NCBI GenBank assembly: GCA_000151295.1
Contig: GG745355.1
Span: forward strand, 380,191 to 444,190
Direction: 5' to 3'
From: Allomyces macrogynus ATCC 38327
Lineage: Eukaryota > Blastocladiomycota > Blastocladiomycetes > Blastocladiales > Blastocladiaceae
Length of the DNA: 64,000 nt
In this document: positions 34,974-46,536 of the stretch, piece by piece
Position numbering within the stretch: the stretch's first letter is position 1
Layout: the number at the start of each line of letters is the position of its first letter
Notes under the pieces: generated by a model
What the model was told of the DNA's origin: nothing
Database searches by the model: none
The model's input: only the letters and a program-made list of their open reading frames with translations
Program-made: the position numbers and the translations under genes

Positions 34974-36800
34974 TCACTCCTCGTCGACCATCCCCTCCCC
35001 TTGCGCGTACCGCACCCAATCGTCCCCATGCACCAACCCGGCAATGATCTTGGCGCCGCGGTGGCCCCAAATCGGGTGCGGCTCCTTCATGCGCGCATCG
35101 GCCTCGCGCAAAGCAATCGCCTGCGTCGTATCGCGGGCGACGGTCGCTGTGCGCAGGACACGCAGCGTCGTGTTGTAGATCGACTGCTCCCAGTCGTACC
35201 CGAGGTGGCGGAGCAGCAGGTCGTCGTCGGGCACGATGTAACCCGCGGCCTCGTCGGCGCAGTGCACGATGCCCATGCGGTTCACGAGGAAGTCGGGCAC
35301 GTAGATGATGCCACGCGCGGAAAGGGCGTCGGCGGTGATCTTGACGTCTGCAGGGAGGACGTGCGAAGGATTTCGGTCAGTCACCTGCTCAGGGCAAGAA
35401 ACCCGACCATTCGCAAAAACGTACCCAAGAGCTGGTTGTTGGCCGCGCCGCACACGATCTTAGCCTGGATCTTGGGCACTGTCTCGGCATTCAGGCCCCC
35501 GCCCGTCGCGCACGGGCACACGGCATCGACGCCCGGCATCGTGAGTACCATATGGTCGCCGCGCGGCACACTCACAAACTCGACGCGGTCCGCCGGGTAC
35601 GCCTTGACGCGATCGATCCCGGGCAAAATCTTCTCCACCTCAACGTGCGCGACCACCACCTTCTTCACGCCTGCGAGATGCACCAGGTCGTGCACGAGAT
35701 TCGACCCGACGTGCCCAAAGCCCTGCACGAGCACCGTCGCCTTGCGCAGCAACTCGGGCCCCATCTTCGCGTCCATGCCGCTCTGCTCGGCCAAGAACGT
35801 GAACGCGGCCTCGAGCCCGCGCAGGACGCCGCGCGCCGTGGGCGGTGCTGGACTGCCGGACCCGCCGAGCGAGCGCGGGATCGTGGTCGCGAACCGCGTA
35901 CGCGAGTAGAGGTGGATCATGTCGGGCCGGTTGACGCCGGCGTCGCCGGCGGTCACGAAGCAGCCCTTGAGCTGCGTGATAAACTCGCCGTATTCCTCGA
36001 ACACGATCTGCCGCGCGGTCGCGTCGTCAGTGGAGGAAAGGCCGGTACCGGAGTTGCGCGCCATGCAGCCCTTGGCGCCGCCCCACCAGATGCCGGCTAG
36101 ATGCGCGCGGGAACTGTGGGTGAGATCAAATGGAAGAAATGGATCGTGAACGCTGGCGCAGCGTACCGAGAGCCGTCTTCTGGGCCATGCCACGCGACAG
36201 GCGCAGACCGTCGCGGAAAAGTGATTCTGGCGAAGAGCAAGGAGCGGTGAGCCGATTTACAATGGTGCCAAGACGAACGGCACGATCTTACCAACTGTGT
36301 CATAGATGCAATGGCGCACACCACCCGCGCCAGGACCGCGAACCGTGTTATAGACAAACGCGCTCTGAACAACACGGCGCAAAACATCTCCAATCAGCAT
36401 CGATGCATTCTTCCACTCTGAAAAAACACGACCACCGGCCACGCACCATCAACACGCGACTCTTGCGGCCGACCGACACGAAGATCCCTTCGTGCTTGTC
36501 AAAATCGCGCCCGGCTAGCATGTCTTCCTCGAGCCACGGGATCAAGTTGACAACGGCCGCGTGCGACGCGTAAAACTGGCCCTGGCCAACACGCGCAGGC
36601 ATGAACACGCCTGCGTCACGCGCAAGACCCACCGGGCCGCTGACTGCAGGGTGGTACGTGATCGAAAAGGCCCAGATGTTGCGTGCAAGAAGCGCGGCCA
36701 CAATCGCGTCGGGAGTTTGCTTCATGAACGCGGCCGCGGTCGGGAACAGCGGCTCAGCGGGTGAGATCGTCGGGGCCGCAGCGGTGGTAGTGGTGGTCAT
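34974..36800 (-). CDS. Glu/Leu/Phe/Val dehydrogenase family protein (several exons)
   Basis: ATG 36800. The first exon holds a helical N-terminus and HEGIFVSVGRKSR. The second has GPGAGGVRHCIYDTVG. The next has DGLRLSRGMAQKTAL, spliced to AGIWWGGAKGCMARN: the substrate-binding and catalytic lysine region of the GLFV family (L-x-x-G-M-x-x-K-x-A ... GGAKG). The long exon to about 35425 carries the NAD-binding fold (VLVQGFGHVG, CPCATGG) and CGAANNQLL. The final exon gives RGIIYVPDFLVNRMG and ends with a Glu-rich tail. These enzymes reversibly deaminate amino acids using NAD(P). The sequence cannot tell whether the substrate is leucine/valine-like or glutamate. Exon junctions are approximate; the first intron is unusually short or mis-set. 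Confidence 0.85.
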
Positions 36801-37184
36801 GGTGCTGAGGTCGTGATGCGGGTTCGCGTTTGGTGTAGATGCAGGAGGAGAGCGCCTGCGCTGTCTCAAACAACAAGCGGAGAGAAAGGAAAAGTCGCGG
36901 ACAGCCGGCCCGATTTCCTTCAGTTTGCCGCCCATCGCGGCGAACAACACCAACGCTTGCCCGAGAAACAAGGACGATCCATTTGAATTTATTATTTGCA
37001 GCAAGTGCGAGCGCCCATCGTCGCTTGGCTCGGTCATTTGTCGGCGTCGTGACTGAAGGTGGCGGCGGGCAGTGCAGTTGGGGCTGGACACGTCCACGCC
37101 AGAGCCAATGATTCAGATACCCGTGATCGTGACCAGCACCACGTCAGCCACTTCAGCAGCTTTTCGTTCCTCGCCGCTTGCAAA
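36801..37184. promoter_or_regulatory. Divergent interval between dehydrogenase and TFB5
   Basis: 384 bp between outward-facing starts. Likely carries both promoters; no consensus element is decisive. Confidence 0.35.
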
Positions 37185-37725
37185 ATGCCCAAGACGCAGC
37201 CCGGCATCCTCTTGGAATGGTGAGTTGCTGCATGCAACTGCTGTCTTGATGGGCATGACGGTGGTGGCGGGGCGCGGCCCGCTGTTTAAATCAGCTGAAC
37301 TGACCTGACTGATTGTCAACTCAACGTTGTGATGGCAGCGACTCGACGGTCAAGCACGTTCGCGCTCACTCTTGCGCTTCTCTTGCTTCTCATCCCGCTC
37401 AACACGTTCAACCCGAATTTAGATCGTGCTGATGCTCAATGAGCGTCGCGAGCAGGAGCGGCCCGGGTACCCCGGCTTTGTGCTCGAGGACCTCGACGAC
37501 ACGCACCTGTTCCTGGTAGGGTCCGACGATGTCCTTCGTGACGTTCGCTCCACCATCAACGCGCAGCTCGACGAGTCGCGCAAGCCGCGGTCGATGAAGG
37601 ACCCGCAGGCGGCCGCACGGCTCCGTGGTCGTGGGCGTGGCCGGGGTGATGGCCGACAATTTGTAAATACAGGATTCATAAATGTTTGCCAAGCGTGCGA
37701 TGAGGTGAGCGACCACGACAGATAG
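37185..37725 (+). CDS. TFB5: TFIIH subunit TFB5/TTDA
   Basis: Three exons: 37185-37219, 37339-37357 and 37423-37725, with GT-AG introns. Joined, they give the short family start (KTQPGILLEC, DSTVKH, IVLMLNE) and the hallmark FVLEDLDDTHLFLV, ending in a helix (LRDVRSTINAQLDE). This is the smallest TFIIH subunit (GTF2H5 in animals), which stabilises the XPB/XPD core in nucleotide excision repair and transcription. Homologues are about 70 residues. Here a 50-residue tail with GRGRGRG follows, which could be a local extension or an unspliced stretch. It converges on the ChaC gene 23 bp away. Confidence 0.82.
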
Positions 37726-37748
37726 AGAGATACAATACTTCATGTCAG

Positions 37749-38944
37749 TTAGCTCAAACTGCCGTTGCTGGCGGCTGCCGAGCGTGCATCCGCATTGGCG
37801 TGACCACTCTCCTTGGCCCGTCGCAATGACAGAACGCGCTCCTCGAGCTCGTACAGGTGGTGGTCGACGGCTTCTGGCGCCAGCTCGTGCATGGCGCGCG
37901 CCAGGTTGAGCAGGTACTCGTCGTTGGGGCCCGACGGGCCTAGCGTGACAATGGTCAGCAATTCTTCTCCATAGAATGCGCGCACGTCACCACAAATTGA
38001 CGCACCCTTGGCGGTCGCAATCTGCTGCGCAAGCTCGGTCAGCGGCTTGTACCCGTGAAACGACGAGTTTTTGGTCGTGCCGATGAAGCAAATGGCCTGG
38101 AAAACAGTGGAGAGCAATGAGGTGAGGATTGATGAATCACTCCGTCCACTGGCGGGAGAGTGGGCGCACCTTGGAAATGATCGGCTCCTTGTCGGTCTGG
38201 TGCTGGAAAATGTCGACGAGGTGCTCTGTGTAGCCGTCCTACAAACCATCGTCAGTGTGAGCTTTCGGCACGTCGTCTGCACGGCAAAAGCATGAGCGCT
38301 CGTACTTTTTCGCGGTGCCTGAGGTGTGCGAGCACCTCGTCCACCTGCTCATCGGGCAAACGGTACGCCATTCCCCACGTCACACAATCTTCGGGCGCGC
38401 GATGCTACAGGAGGCGACAAACGGCCCAACGACAATGTCACGAAAATGGTCGACTTGCAACGAAAGTCGTGGGAGACGTCAACACGCACTTCGTCCTTCA
38501 TTTCCTTCCACTCGTCAAGCGGAATCAGCGTCACGACACGACCGGGTGCGCCAGGAACGCCGCGATGGTCGTGACTCCCTAGAGGTGAGAGTTCCAACTC
38601 GTGAGCAACGACGATCAAGGGGCAATTCGGACCATGCTGCGTGCGTACCTTGCCAAAACCGGCGGACGAAGCCTTGAGCGTGATTCGCATCGCGATGCGC
38701 ACGTACGACAAGGTGAGCATGATACGGAGCAATCGCACTTGCGCATCGACGGTAACCACGACGGGAATATATACCTCTGATCAGACCCGGTACGCTAAAT
38801 ACGGTCGAAAGAGGACTGGATGAGCACAGTGCCGTGGGCATGACAGGTAACGCGCAACCAAACGAACCGGTCGACGACGGGGAAGTCGACCTTCCAGATC
38901 AGACTGCCGTAACCGAAAATCCACACGCCAGGTTTGCCGGCCAT
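37749..38944 (-). CDS. ChaC-type gamma-glutamylcyclotransferase
   Basis: About six exons from ATG 38944. The start reads VWIFGYGSLIW, the signature substrate-binding loop. Then come AQGFVRRFWQ, SHDHRGVPGAPGRVVTLIPLDE, AYRLPDEQVDEVLAHL, GYTEHLVDIFQ and CFIGTTKNSSFHG. The last exon carries LGPSGPNDEYLLNLARAM and HHLYELEERV. The order matches glutathione-specific gamma-glutamylcyclotransferases, which break glutathione into 5-oxoproline and Cys-Gly in the cytosol. The short C-terminal Ala/Ser tail is not conserved. Introns are 50-80 bp with GT-AG ends. Confidence 0.85.
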
Positions 38945-39944
38945 GACGGTTGGGCCGATCGGTGTTGATGCAGATAGAGCGCGACGAGCGATTGTGACGC
39001 TGGAATGATCCGGTTGGGGAGGGTGGACAGTGTCACCGACACTGCACTGCTACTGCTGAAATGCGTCGGTTGCGGTCTGTTTGGGGCTGGTTGAGCGACG
39101 GCGATCCGGTCTATCTCAGGTTCTTGATGCTCGCCGGGTTTATCTGTCAGCCGGGTCTCGCTTCGTGCTGCTGGCGGTCGCGGTCCTCGGAGAGTCGACG
39201 GCGGCCAAAATTGAATGATTATCGCAGCGGTCTGAAGAGCAATTTCGTCGTCCTGAGATGGTCGAGATGACGCCTCGACGTGGGTGGATGTGCTTGGCCG
39301 CAAGGCGCAGGATGATCGGGTGGCTCAGCACGCAACCGCGTGTTGATGCAACTGACGTGATACTCACCTGACCAATTCTACCGCACGCGATCTTTTCGAA
39401 GATCGCGATTCCGCTCGCGTTTCCTCTGGCCAGGAGGGCCAGGAAGACCGCAACCAGTGCAGCGCATGCATGGTGCGCAAGGATTGGATGCGCTCTGGCC
39501 GGCCTGGCAGCGGTCCCTCACGCCGACTTGTGCCGAGCACTTCTGATGCCAGTTCATGGCGAGGCTGACGAGCCGCGCACGGGGGTTCGATTGCTTGACA
39601 GAAATGGTCTCGTCAGTGCGCGTTTCGTCCAGACAGAGAGAGACCCAACAGTCGGTTCCGATGCCCATTTACGCCTTACTACACATCGCGGTTCTGCTTT
39701 CCCGACAAGATTAGCGCATTGCCTCGTCAGTGGGTTAGCGCGTCGCCTTGTCAGATGGGGTTGCTCGACCGAGCTGTACGTTGCAATCCCACCAGAAGTG
39801 CCATCTGGATTCATCTCCCGCGCACCGCGCAAGTTCATAATGGGACCAAAACGAGCATGTTGCACGAGAGGGCGGAACCGGCCCTCTGCACCTCCTCGAC
39901 CAAGCACCGCTCAAGGACCTCGTTGGACTGCCACCATGAGGAAG
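38945..39944. other. Gene-poor interval between ChaC and PEX10
   Basis: About 1 kb. Open frames on both strands (for example 39528-40091) are compositionally odd and have no family signature. The right part overlaps the 3' end of PEX10. Confidence 0.45.
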
Positions 39945-41135
39945 CTAGTATCTCACGCAGATCAGGTCGCGGTGGAAGCACGGCGTGCGGCACAACGGGC
40001 ACTCGGGCTAGTGGAACATCGATTGTCAGTTCAGTTCACTCCGCACGCACCTTTCCGGTCTGCACGACTTCGATCCGCACCTTCTCTTTGAGCCACTCGC
40101 ACACACAGGACCAGCAAAACAAGTGCCCGCAGGGACCCGCCGTTGACACGTCGCGCGGACACATGCACAGCACGCAGTCCCCCGTGCTTTCGTAAGGCAA
40201 CACCGTCGTCGTCACCGCCGACGCGACTTTTTCTTCGCCCTGCGGCAATGGCGCAGAGTCGTCGAGCACGGCCTTGGCCACGGCGCGGCCGCGGCGCCAT
40301 GCGCGCCACGCTCGCCATGCGGCAAGCCCGCCGGTGGTCAGGATCTGGACGAGCAGGAGTCGGCCGAGCGGCGCATACGAGAAATTGGCTTGCTCGTCGG
40401 TGGGTTTCGTGAGGGAGAGCTATGCGATGCATGATCAGGTCAGGTGAATAGCGTGAAGACGCGGTTTCCCGTATCGGAACTGGAACGCACATATCGGATC
40501 CCGCTGATGCGCTTGGCGAGCGTGTAGTAGGCGCCCGTGAAGTAGAACACGGCCAGGTGCAGCGGTAGCAGCGACGAAACGGCCGACGCGAGGTGCGCAC
40601 GCTTGGTACCGGGCGGTGCGCCCGCAAGCCAGTGCTGCAGGAACGCCGGGAGGACGGATTGCGACAGGACGAACAGGAGCCGGCGCTATTTATTTGATCT
40701 CCACATCAGACCTGCACTCCAACCATCCACAAAGCCGCGCTAGTGACAACGTACCCATCGCGCTGGCACCGAGCTCGCATCCGCCGTTGTCGGGACAATA
40801 TCGCAGTACTCTTCACCCAGTGTCGACTGGCCCAGACCCGTCGTCAGTGCGTAGTAGAGAGTCGATGCGGCAATGCCGAGGTACTTGCTCAACCGCGCGT
40901 ACTCGCGCGAACCAAGCGTCGACGCGACCACCTCGGCCATGGAATTGCGCAGCATCACGACATAGTAGTCGTCCTTTTGCGCGGCGCGGATCACGTCGGG
41001 CGGCGTGGCGAGCGGGAAGCGCGCGAGGGCCGCGGACGGTGGTGGTGGTGCGCCGGCCGCGGGCGTGGTGGTGCTGGCGGCAGTGCCTGGTGCACTTGCT
41101 GGCGGGCTGCTGGGATTTGCTACTGGTGTGCTCAT
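39945..41135 (-). CDS. PEX10: Peroxin-10, peroxisomal RING E3 ubiquitin ligase
   Basis: ATG 41135. The first exon has a proline-rich start, then RFPLATPPDVIRAAQKDDYY, LGIAASTLYYALTT and TLGEEYCDI, the conserved N-terminus of PEX10. The next has LPLHLAVFYFTGAYYTLAKR with GIRYV, membrane-associated and typical. The third has ESTGDCVLCMCPRD and CGHLFCWSCVCEWLKEK, the first part of the RING. The last exon, after a CTAG acceptor at about 40007, gives PECPLCRTPCF and stops at 39945. The RING finger is thus split by an intron. With PEX2 and PEX12 it forms the ligase that recycles the import receptor PEX5. Confidence 0.9.
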
Positions 41136-41520
41136 TGGTGTTGGTGTTGGTGCAGCTGTCGATAATCAAGCGTGGTGAACAAATGAGGGAATGGGGTGAA
41201 TGAATGGAGAGAAGGCCGAGCCGGTCGAGCCGAGCGACAATAACCAAGTCCAAAGGAGTGATGGGTGTGGCAGGCCACCGACACGGTCACGTCGCGTCGC
41301 GCCAAAATCGTCTTGTCCAAGCGCGAGCAGGTCGCGACGATCTCCAGCGCCACGACCTTTACTCGCGGCAAGTTGCTCGATTGGCCCGCATTCGCGAGAA
41401 TAGCTGCCGAATCAGCAATTTACCCAGCAACCACGCTGCGATCCCCGCGCCCGCCGGTCGACAGCCCAGCCACGCTTCGACAACACGTCGGATCAGCACA
41501 AGCAAGTTCAGCGACATCAA
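41136..41520. promoter_or_regulatory. Divergent interval between PEX10 and VMA5
   Basis: 385 bp between two outward-reading starts (41135 and 41521); likely promoter region for both. Confidence 0.35.
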
Positions 41521-43403
41521 GATGGGCAACTACTGGCTCATTTCCGTCCCGTCGGCCGGGTCCACCAAGCAGGAGAAGCTCAACCTCGTCAAGGCCGCGC
41601 TCGCCGAGCATGGCGCCGCGCCGCTCGCCGACGTGGCACCGTTTGTGATCCCGGACCTCAAGGTCGGCACGCTCGACTCGCTCGTGCTCCTGTCGGACGA
41701 TTTGGCCAAAGTCGACACGGTTGCTGAGGCCTCGGTCAACAAGCTCATTGATACGATGAAGATGCTGCTCAACAACGACACGAACCAGGTGCAGTCGACG
41801 CTCGTTGTGCACGACAGTACGCGACGATTTTGAACGAGAATGCGGATGCATTCGCGGGGTTCTCACTCGTGCTCTCTCCACCGCGCAGAGTCGCCTGACG
41901 CGTACGTCAAGGCGTTTTCCTGGAACACGATGAAGTACCGCGTCGACAAGCCGCTGCGCGAGACGGTCGAGGCCATCCAGCAGGTACAGCGCAACTCCAC
42001 CGCTTCCTCCCAGCTGGTTGCCAATTTCTCATAACCCACATATCAATTCAGGAAGTCAGCCACGTCGACACGATGATGAAGACGCGTCTGAGCACGTACA
42101 ACCAATGCAAGGCCAACTTGATTGCGCTCGACCGCAAAATGATGTACGTGTGACCCTGGCACGCAAACGATTTGGGATCGGTGCAGCGCTGACGAATATA
42201 TCGGTAGGGGCAACCTCGCCGTGCGGTCCTTGGTCGACGTTGTGAAAAAGGAGCACTTTGTCCTCGATTCCGAGTACCTGACGACGCTTCTCATCGCGGT
42301 GCCTCGGTACGCTCGCTGATTCTCGTGGGCAGGAGCTTGGACGAGTGCTAACGACCAACCGCAATCTAGGAACTCGTACAAGCTGGTGGCAAGAGTCGTA
42401 CGGAGCGGCTCACGCCCATTGGGCGGTGCCCGCGATCCAGCCAGTNNNNNNNNNNNNNNNNNNNNNNNNNNNNNNNNNNNNNNNNNNNNNNNNNNNNNNN
42501 NNNNNNNNNNNNNNNNNNNNNNNNNNNNNNNNNNNNNNNNNNNNNCATCACTAGTAGTCTAGCCAGCAACTACGCCCCCTACTTGCGATCGTGTCTGCTG
42601 AGACTCACGACTCCTTCGACGAGCACCCTTCCACTAACTGACCCTACTACCTCTGCTAACAGATCTCCGTAGCGGTATCGGTCAATAGATGTTTTTGAGG
42701 TTCAGGTGTGAGGCTGGCGATGGATCCTATAATAACACCTTCTCGCTCATTACGGCACCTTCCCGCCACTTTCTTTCCTCGACGCGTCTCAGCTTTAGCC
42801 AGGTTCCGGTGCCAGACTTTGTCCCCGACCTTCCCAGAATTGTTCCGATCCCACCGATGACCCTGCATACTTGTTTTCGTTCCCCTCGCCCTTATCCCGT
42901 CTAATATTTCCTCAGCCTTTCGTGTGCTGCGTGAGCACAAGTTCAACGAAAAAGACCTCGAGAACAGCCGCAAGCAGCGCGCCGACCTGATGGCCATGGA
43001 AAAAGAACAGTGGGTGGGCATCCCCCCCCCCCCTCCCCCTCTTCCCCCTCTCCCCCCTGCCCGCGCAACTCACCACGGCCGGTGCTGACAGAGCCAACTG
43101 CTGCGCCTGACCAAGACCAACTTTGGCGAAATTTTCTCGTGCTGGCTGCACATCAAGGCCATTCGCATCTTTGTCGAGTCGGTCCTGCGGCACGGCTTGC
43201 CGCCAGACTTTATGTCGGCCGTGATCGAGCCGCGGCACAAGCAGGAGAAGAAGGTGCGTGACCAGCTGAACGCGCTGTTTGGCGAACACCGTGGCAAGCG
43301 CGATAAGCAGCTCGAGCAGGAGTTTGAGGAAATGAGTTTGCTCGCGGGAGTGGAGAAGGAGTTTTACGCGTATGTCAACTTCCCTCTCGCGTTCCAGATT
43401 TGA
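41521..43403 (+). CDS. VMA5: V-ATPase V1 subunit C (broken by an assembly gap)
   Basis: At least seven exons. Exon 1 starts [14 protein letters not shown] and has [18 protein letters not shown], the signature of subunit C. Then come [20 protein letters not shown], a segment with [35 protein letters not shown] and the start of an exon near 42371. The 100-N gap (42446-42545) removes the following conserved part. After it come [15 protein letters not shown] and [20 protein letters not shown], then [16 protein letters not shown], and a stop at 43401. This subunit clamps the stalk and controls reversible V1-Vo assembly. In the exon before the gap one extra base disturbs the frame, probably a sequencing error. 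Bases 42546-42900 show no family match. Confidence 0.85.
42446..42545. other. Assembly gap of 100 N
   Basis: Exactly 100 undetermined bases inside VMA5; the size is conventional, so the real distance is unknown. Confidence 0.98.
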
Positions 43404-43512
43404 GCGGGACGTTGGCAGGGGGATGGCGGGATGGAAGTTCAGTTGGGTGAGAGCGCTTTTTGGTGGAGCCGACGGCATGAATGCACCATGATGTTTTCGC
43501 TTCAAATGGTGA

Positions 43513-44999
43513 TCAAGAATCTGTTTCATTAAATTCGGATCCCGGCACCGCAAAGTACTGGTACTCGCCCGGGACGTGCCACAACCGGAATGAATGGTCG
43601 GCGGCTACCTCCTCGACGCGCACCTCCTCGTCCAGCGCCGCAAGACGGAACTGCCGCTGCCCCGAGCACGTCGCCCACCACCCATCGCGCACCGCACAGC
43701 ACGCGACCAAATCTTCGTGCCGCACCACCACCTGTCGCGCCGTCCCCGTCGCCAAATCCGTCACATGCACCTCGTTCCCTTTCGACCCAGCTGCCGCCAT
43801 CACCACGTTGTGCCAATCCGCAACGACACTCGACCGCATAGTCGTCTTCCCGCCGCGCTCGTACGTCCACACGGTCCGCAACATCCGCAAATCAAGACAA
43901 TGTACAGTCCCGTCTTCGCGGTGCGACGAGAGCATGTAGTGTCCCGACGGATCAAACGCCAACTGCGTCGCGGGCGGCAAGCCGCGGAGAATGTGCACGC
44001 ACTCGTGCGTGCCCTGCGTGTACAGTGCAATTGTGCGCGCGTACGACGCCGCGGCAACCGCGCGGTAGGTCGCGTTCGTGCACAGGCTCGACAGGATGCC
44101 CTTTTGCCCGTTCTTGCTGCGGCGAGTCGCGGACGTGGACACGCGGACCATCGAGTCGCGCCCGGGGCGGGTCACGTCGAACGTCGCAAACCACCCGTCA
44201 AACCCGGCGTACAGGTGGGTTCCGTCGGTGTTGAATGCGAGGGAGGTCGCGCCAACGATTTCGTCGACGTGGTTGGTCGGGACGTAAGTGCACCGCGACA
44301 CGCCGGTGGACGCGTCGATCAGGTGGATGGGGTGGTGCGGGGTGGAGACGGCGTAGACGTTGCTAATCGGGTCGAGGCGCGATTGGAAAGGGTACCAGGC
44401 CACGTCGTAGATGGGTTCGGCAAAGGGGACAATCGCCGTGGGGGTGAACCTGTGGGTCATGGGCTGCCGCGGTTGGGATTAGACGGTTCCTGCGCGAGTG
44501 GACAGGTGGAGAATGACGGGTACCTTGCGTCGGAAGCGGACGTGTCCGTGGTTGACGGGAAATCCCATTGCCGGACGCATCGGTCGTTGTTGACGGTCAG
44601 GAGCGTCGTGGCGTCGGGCGACCTGAGCGTGCAGATGCAGGGGCCGGGTCAGCTCGGTATGCTGTGCGAGGAACATGGATTTTGCGTCAAGAGTTTAGGG
44701 TACCATGCAATCCATCGAAAGTAATTGTCGTGCGACTTCACGGCTTTACAGCGGCTGGCGAGCGGCCCGGCGCGGAACAGGCACTGCGCCGGTTGAGCAT
44801 GGTCGGAGACGTAGCACGGAATGTACTGAGCTGCATCGGCTGTCGTTGCTTGCTGGTCGTGGGCCGGTGTTGAGACAGATTGATCAGGAGGTTCGACGTT
44901 GGCGCTTGCTTGGCCGAGACGTTCGTGATCGGCATCAATGTCGGAGCCCATGGCCAAGGAGCCCTCGATCAGGTCCGATTCCGGGTCGTTGCCGTTCAT
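43513..44999 (-). CDS. WRAP53/TCAB1-like WD40 protein
   Basis: Three exons. The first (ATG 44999) is acidic and ends in NYFRWIAW. The second continues with SPDATTLLTVNNDRCVRQWD. The third (from about 44470) has PIYDVAWYPFQSRLDP, STPHHPIHLIDASTG, NHVDEIVGATSLAFNTDG, LYAGFD and RPGRDSMVRVST, then further WD40 blades ending near 43513. The 'Y-D-x-x-W-Y-P ... P-I-H-L-x-D-A-x-T-G ... N-H-x-D-E' order is specific to WRAP53/TCAB1, which binds scaRNAs and telomerase RNA in animals. In a fungus it would hint at Cajal-body-like RNP handling; the role is inferred from family. It converges on VMA5. Confidence 0.8.
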
Positions 45000-45252
45000 T
45001 TTGCATGTGGTATTTCGTCTCTTGGATCCCCGCGAGGCAGGGTTAAATAATCTGCAGCTGTGAAGTGAAGGAGTGCCAGCAGCGAGTCTGAAGAGAGGTT
45101 TGATATTTTTGCCATGCAACTGTGTCACTATCTATCTGCATTTGAGTCAACGAAGCTCACTGCTGCCCGACTTCGTCGCCATCGTCGCCTCCCTCATCCC
45201 CTCGCTGCATTTCTCGGTCTCTGCTCTCCGCCAACTCCGCTGCAACCCCCGC

Positions 45253-46414
45253 ATGGGCATCATGACGATCACGGCCACCGAGACCCGCGCTGAGCGCACC
45301 GACCGCGCTTCGCGCCAAATCGGCCAGCTTCTGCTGCAGGGCTGGGTACGGCTCCTAATGTGGACCCGGCCTGCTTTCCCAACTGCACCATGACCATGAC
45401 GCTCACGCTCAATGCTCCGACTAGACCATGCTCAACGAGACGTGCCTGACCCCAAATTGCGGCTGCGTGATCATGGGCTCGCGGGACGGGTCGCGCAAGA
45501 CGTGTGTTCTGTGCGGTGACGTGAACGCGGCGCCCGCCCCCATGCCCAACGGGGTTCAGCTTCGTGACGTGGAAGAGGAAGAGATTGCCGCACTCGTTGA
45601 CCGCGAGGCATCCCGCCTCCGCGCGCGGATCCAGGACGACGAGAGCGAGGTGCGGGAGCTTGCACACGCGCCTGCCGCCGCGCTTGTTCGCGCTGCGCCG
45701 GCGCAGCAGGACCCGAGCGCGCTCATGGGAACGCTGATGCTGCAGGGTTGGACGATGCTCGGCGACGTGTGCGGCGCGTGCAACCAGGTTCGTTTCATGA
45801 TTTGCAGTCGTCGTGGTGCAAGCCGTCGCTCACGATGTGGTCCGGCTTTTTAGGTCCCGCTTATGCGCAAAAACGCCGAGCTCCGGTGCGTCGCGTGCGG
45901 TCCGATCCGCATCGCCGCATTATCCGCTGGAGCGGCCACTGCACCCGCTGGGCCCACGACGCGTGCTGCCGCCCCTGCGCCCGCAGCTGCTCCTGCGCCC
46001 GCTCCGTCCACGGCCCGCGCAGCTCCGACCTCCTCCACGGCGGTCCCTCAACCCACCGCAGCACCTGCCTCCACCGCTCCCGCCACCGCTGCGCCAAGCT
46101 CATTTTCGACCACCTACATTTCGGCCTTCCCCGGTCTCGACCACACGGTCAACGTCGCACACGACCGAATCCGCGTTATGACCGACATGCTCGCACAAAC
46201 CACCGACCCGCGCACGATTCTCGACACCACCTCCGCCATTCGCGTCCTCATGGACCTCGTCTCCGCGACGCGCACGCACCAGCAGTTCTACTTTGTCTCG
46301 GCCCCGCCACCCGTGCCTGTGCAGTTTGCGCCGTACGGGGTCACGCCGATGGGAACGGCGGCGTATGCACCGGCGCCGGCGGCGCGCGGGACCGCGGCAG
46401 AACAGCGGCAGTGA
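45253..46414 (+). CDS. ZNRD2: ZNRD2 (p27 autoantigen-type zinc-ribbon) protein
   Basis: Exons 45253-45345, 45425-45787 and 45854-46414, with GT-AG introns. The family core occurs twice: QIGQLLLQGW joined to TMLNETCLTPNCGC and TCVLCGDV, and again MGTLMLQGWTMLGDVCGACN joined to VPLMR, then LRCVACG. Each has the L-x-x-G-W-T-M-L followed by CxxC pairs of the Auto_anti-p27 domain (SSSCA1/ZNRD2). Both introns fall in or beside the domain, the second exactly after CGACNQ. A long Ala/Pro-rich linker (about 45920-46080) and a C-terminal helical region follow. Family proteins are linked to microtubule and centrosome functions; here the role is inferred. Confidence 0.8.
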
Positions 46415-46536
46415 TGCGTCGTGAGTGGCATGGTGTGCAGAGAGCATGGATGTGTATATTGTGAATGAATGCATGCATGGACATGATTTGTGGATTTCTT
46501 CCTTGGCGCCCAACGCGCCGCTTTTGCTTCCCTCTT

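Noticed and set aside
39528..40091. 187-residue plus-strand frame near PEX10
   Set aside because: Overlaps the last PEX10 exons in antisense and shows no domain.
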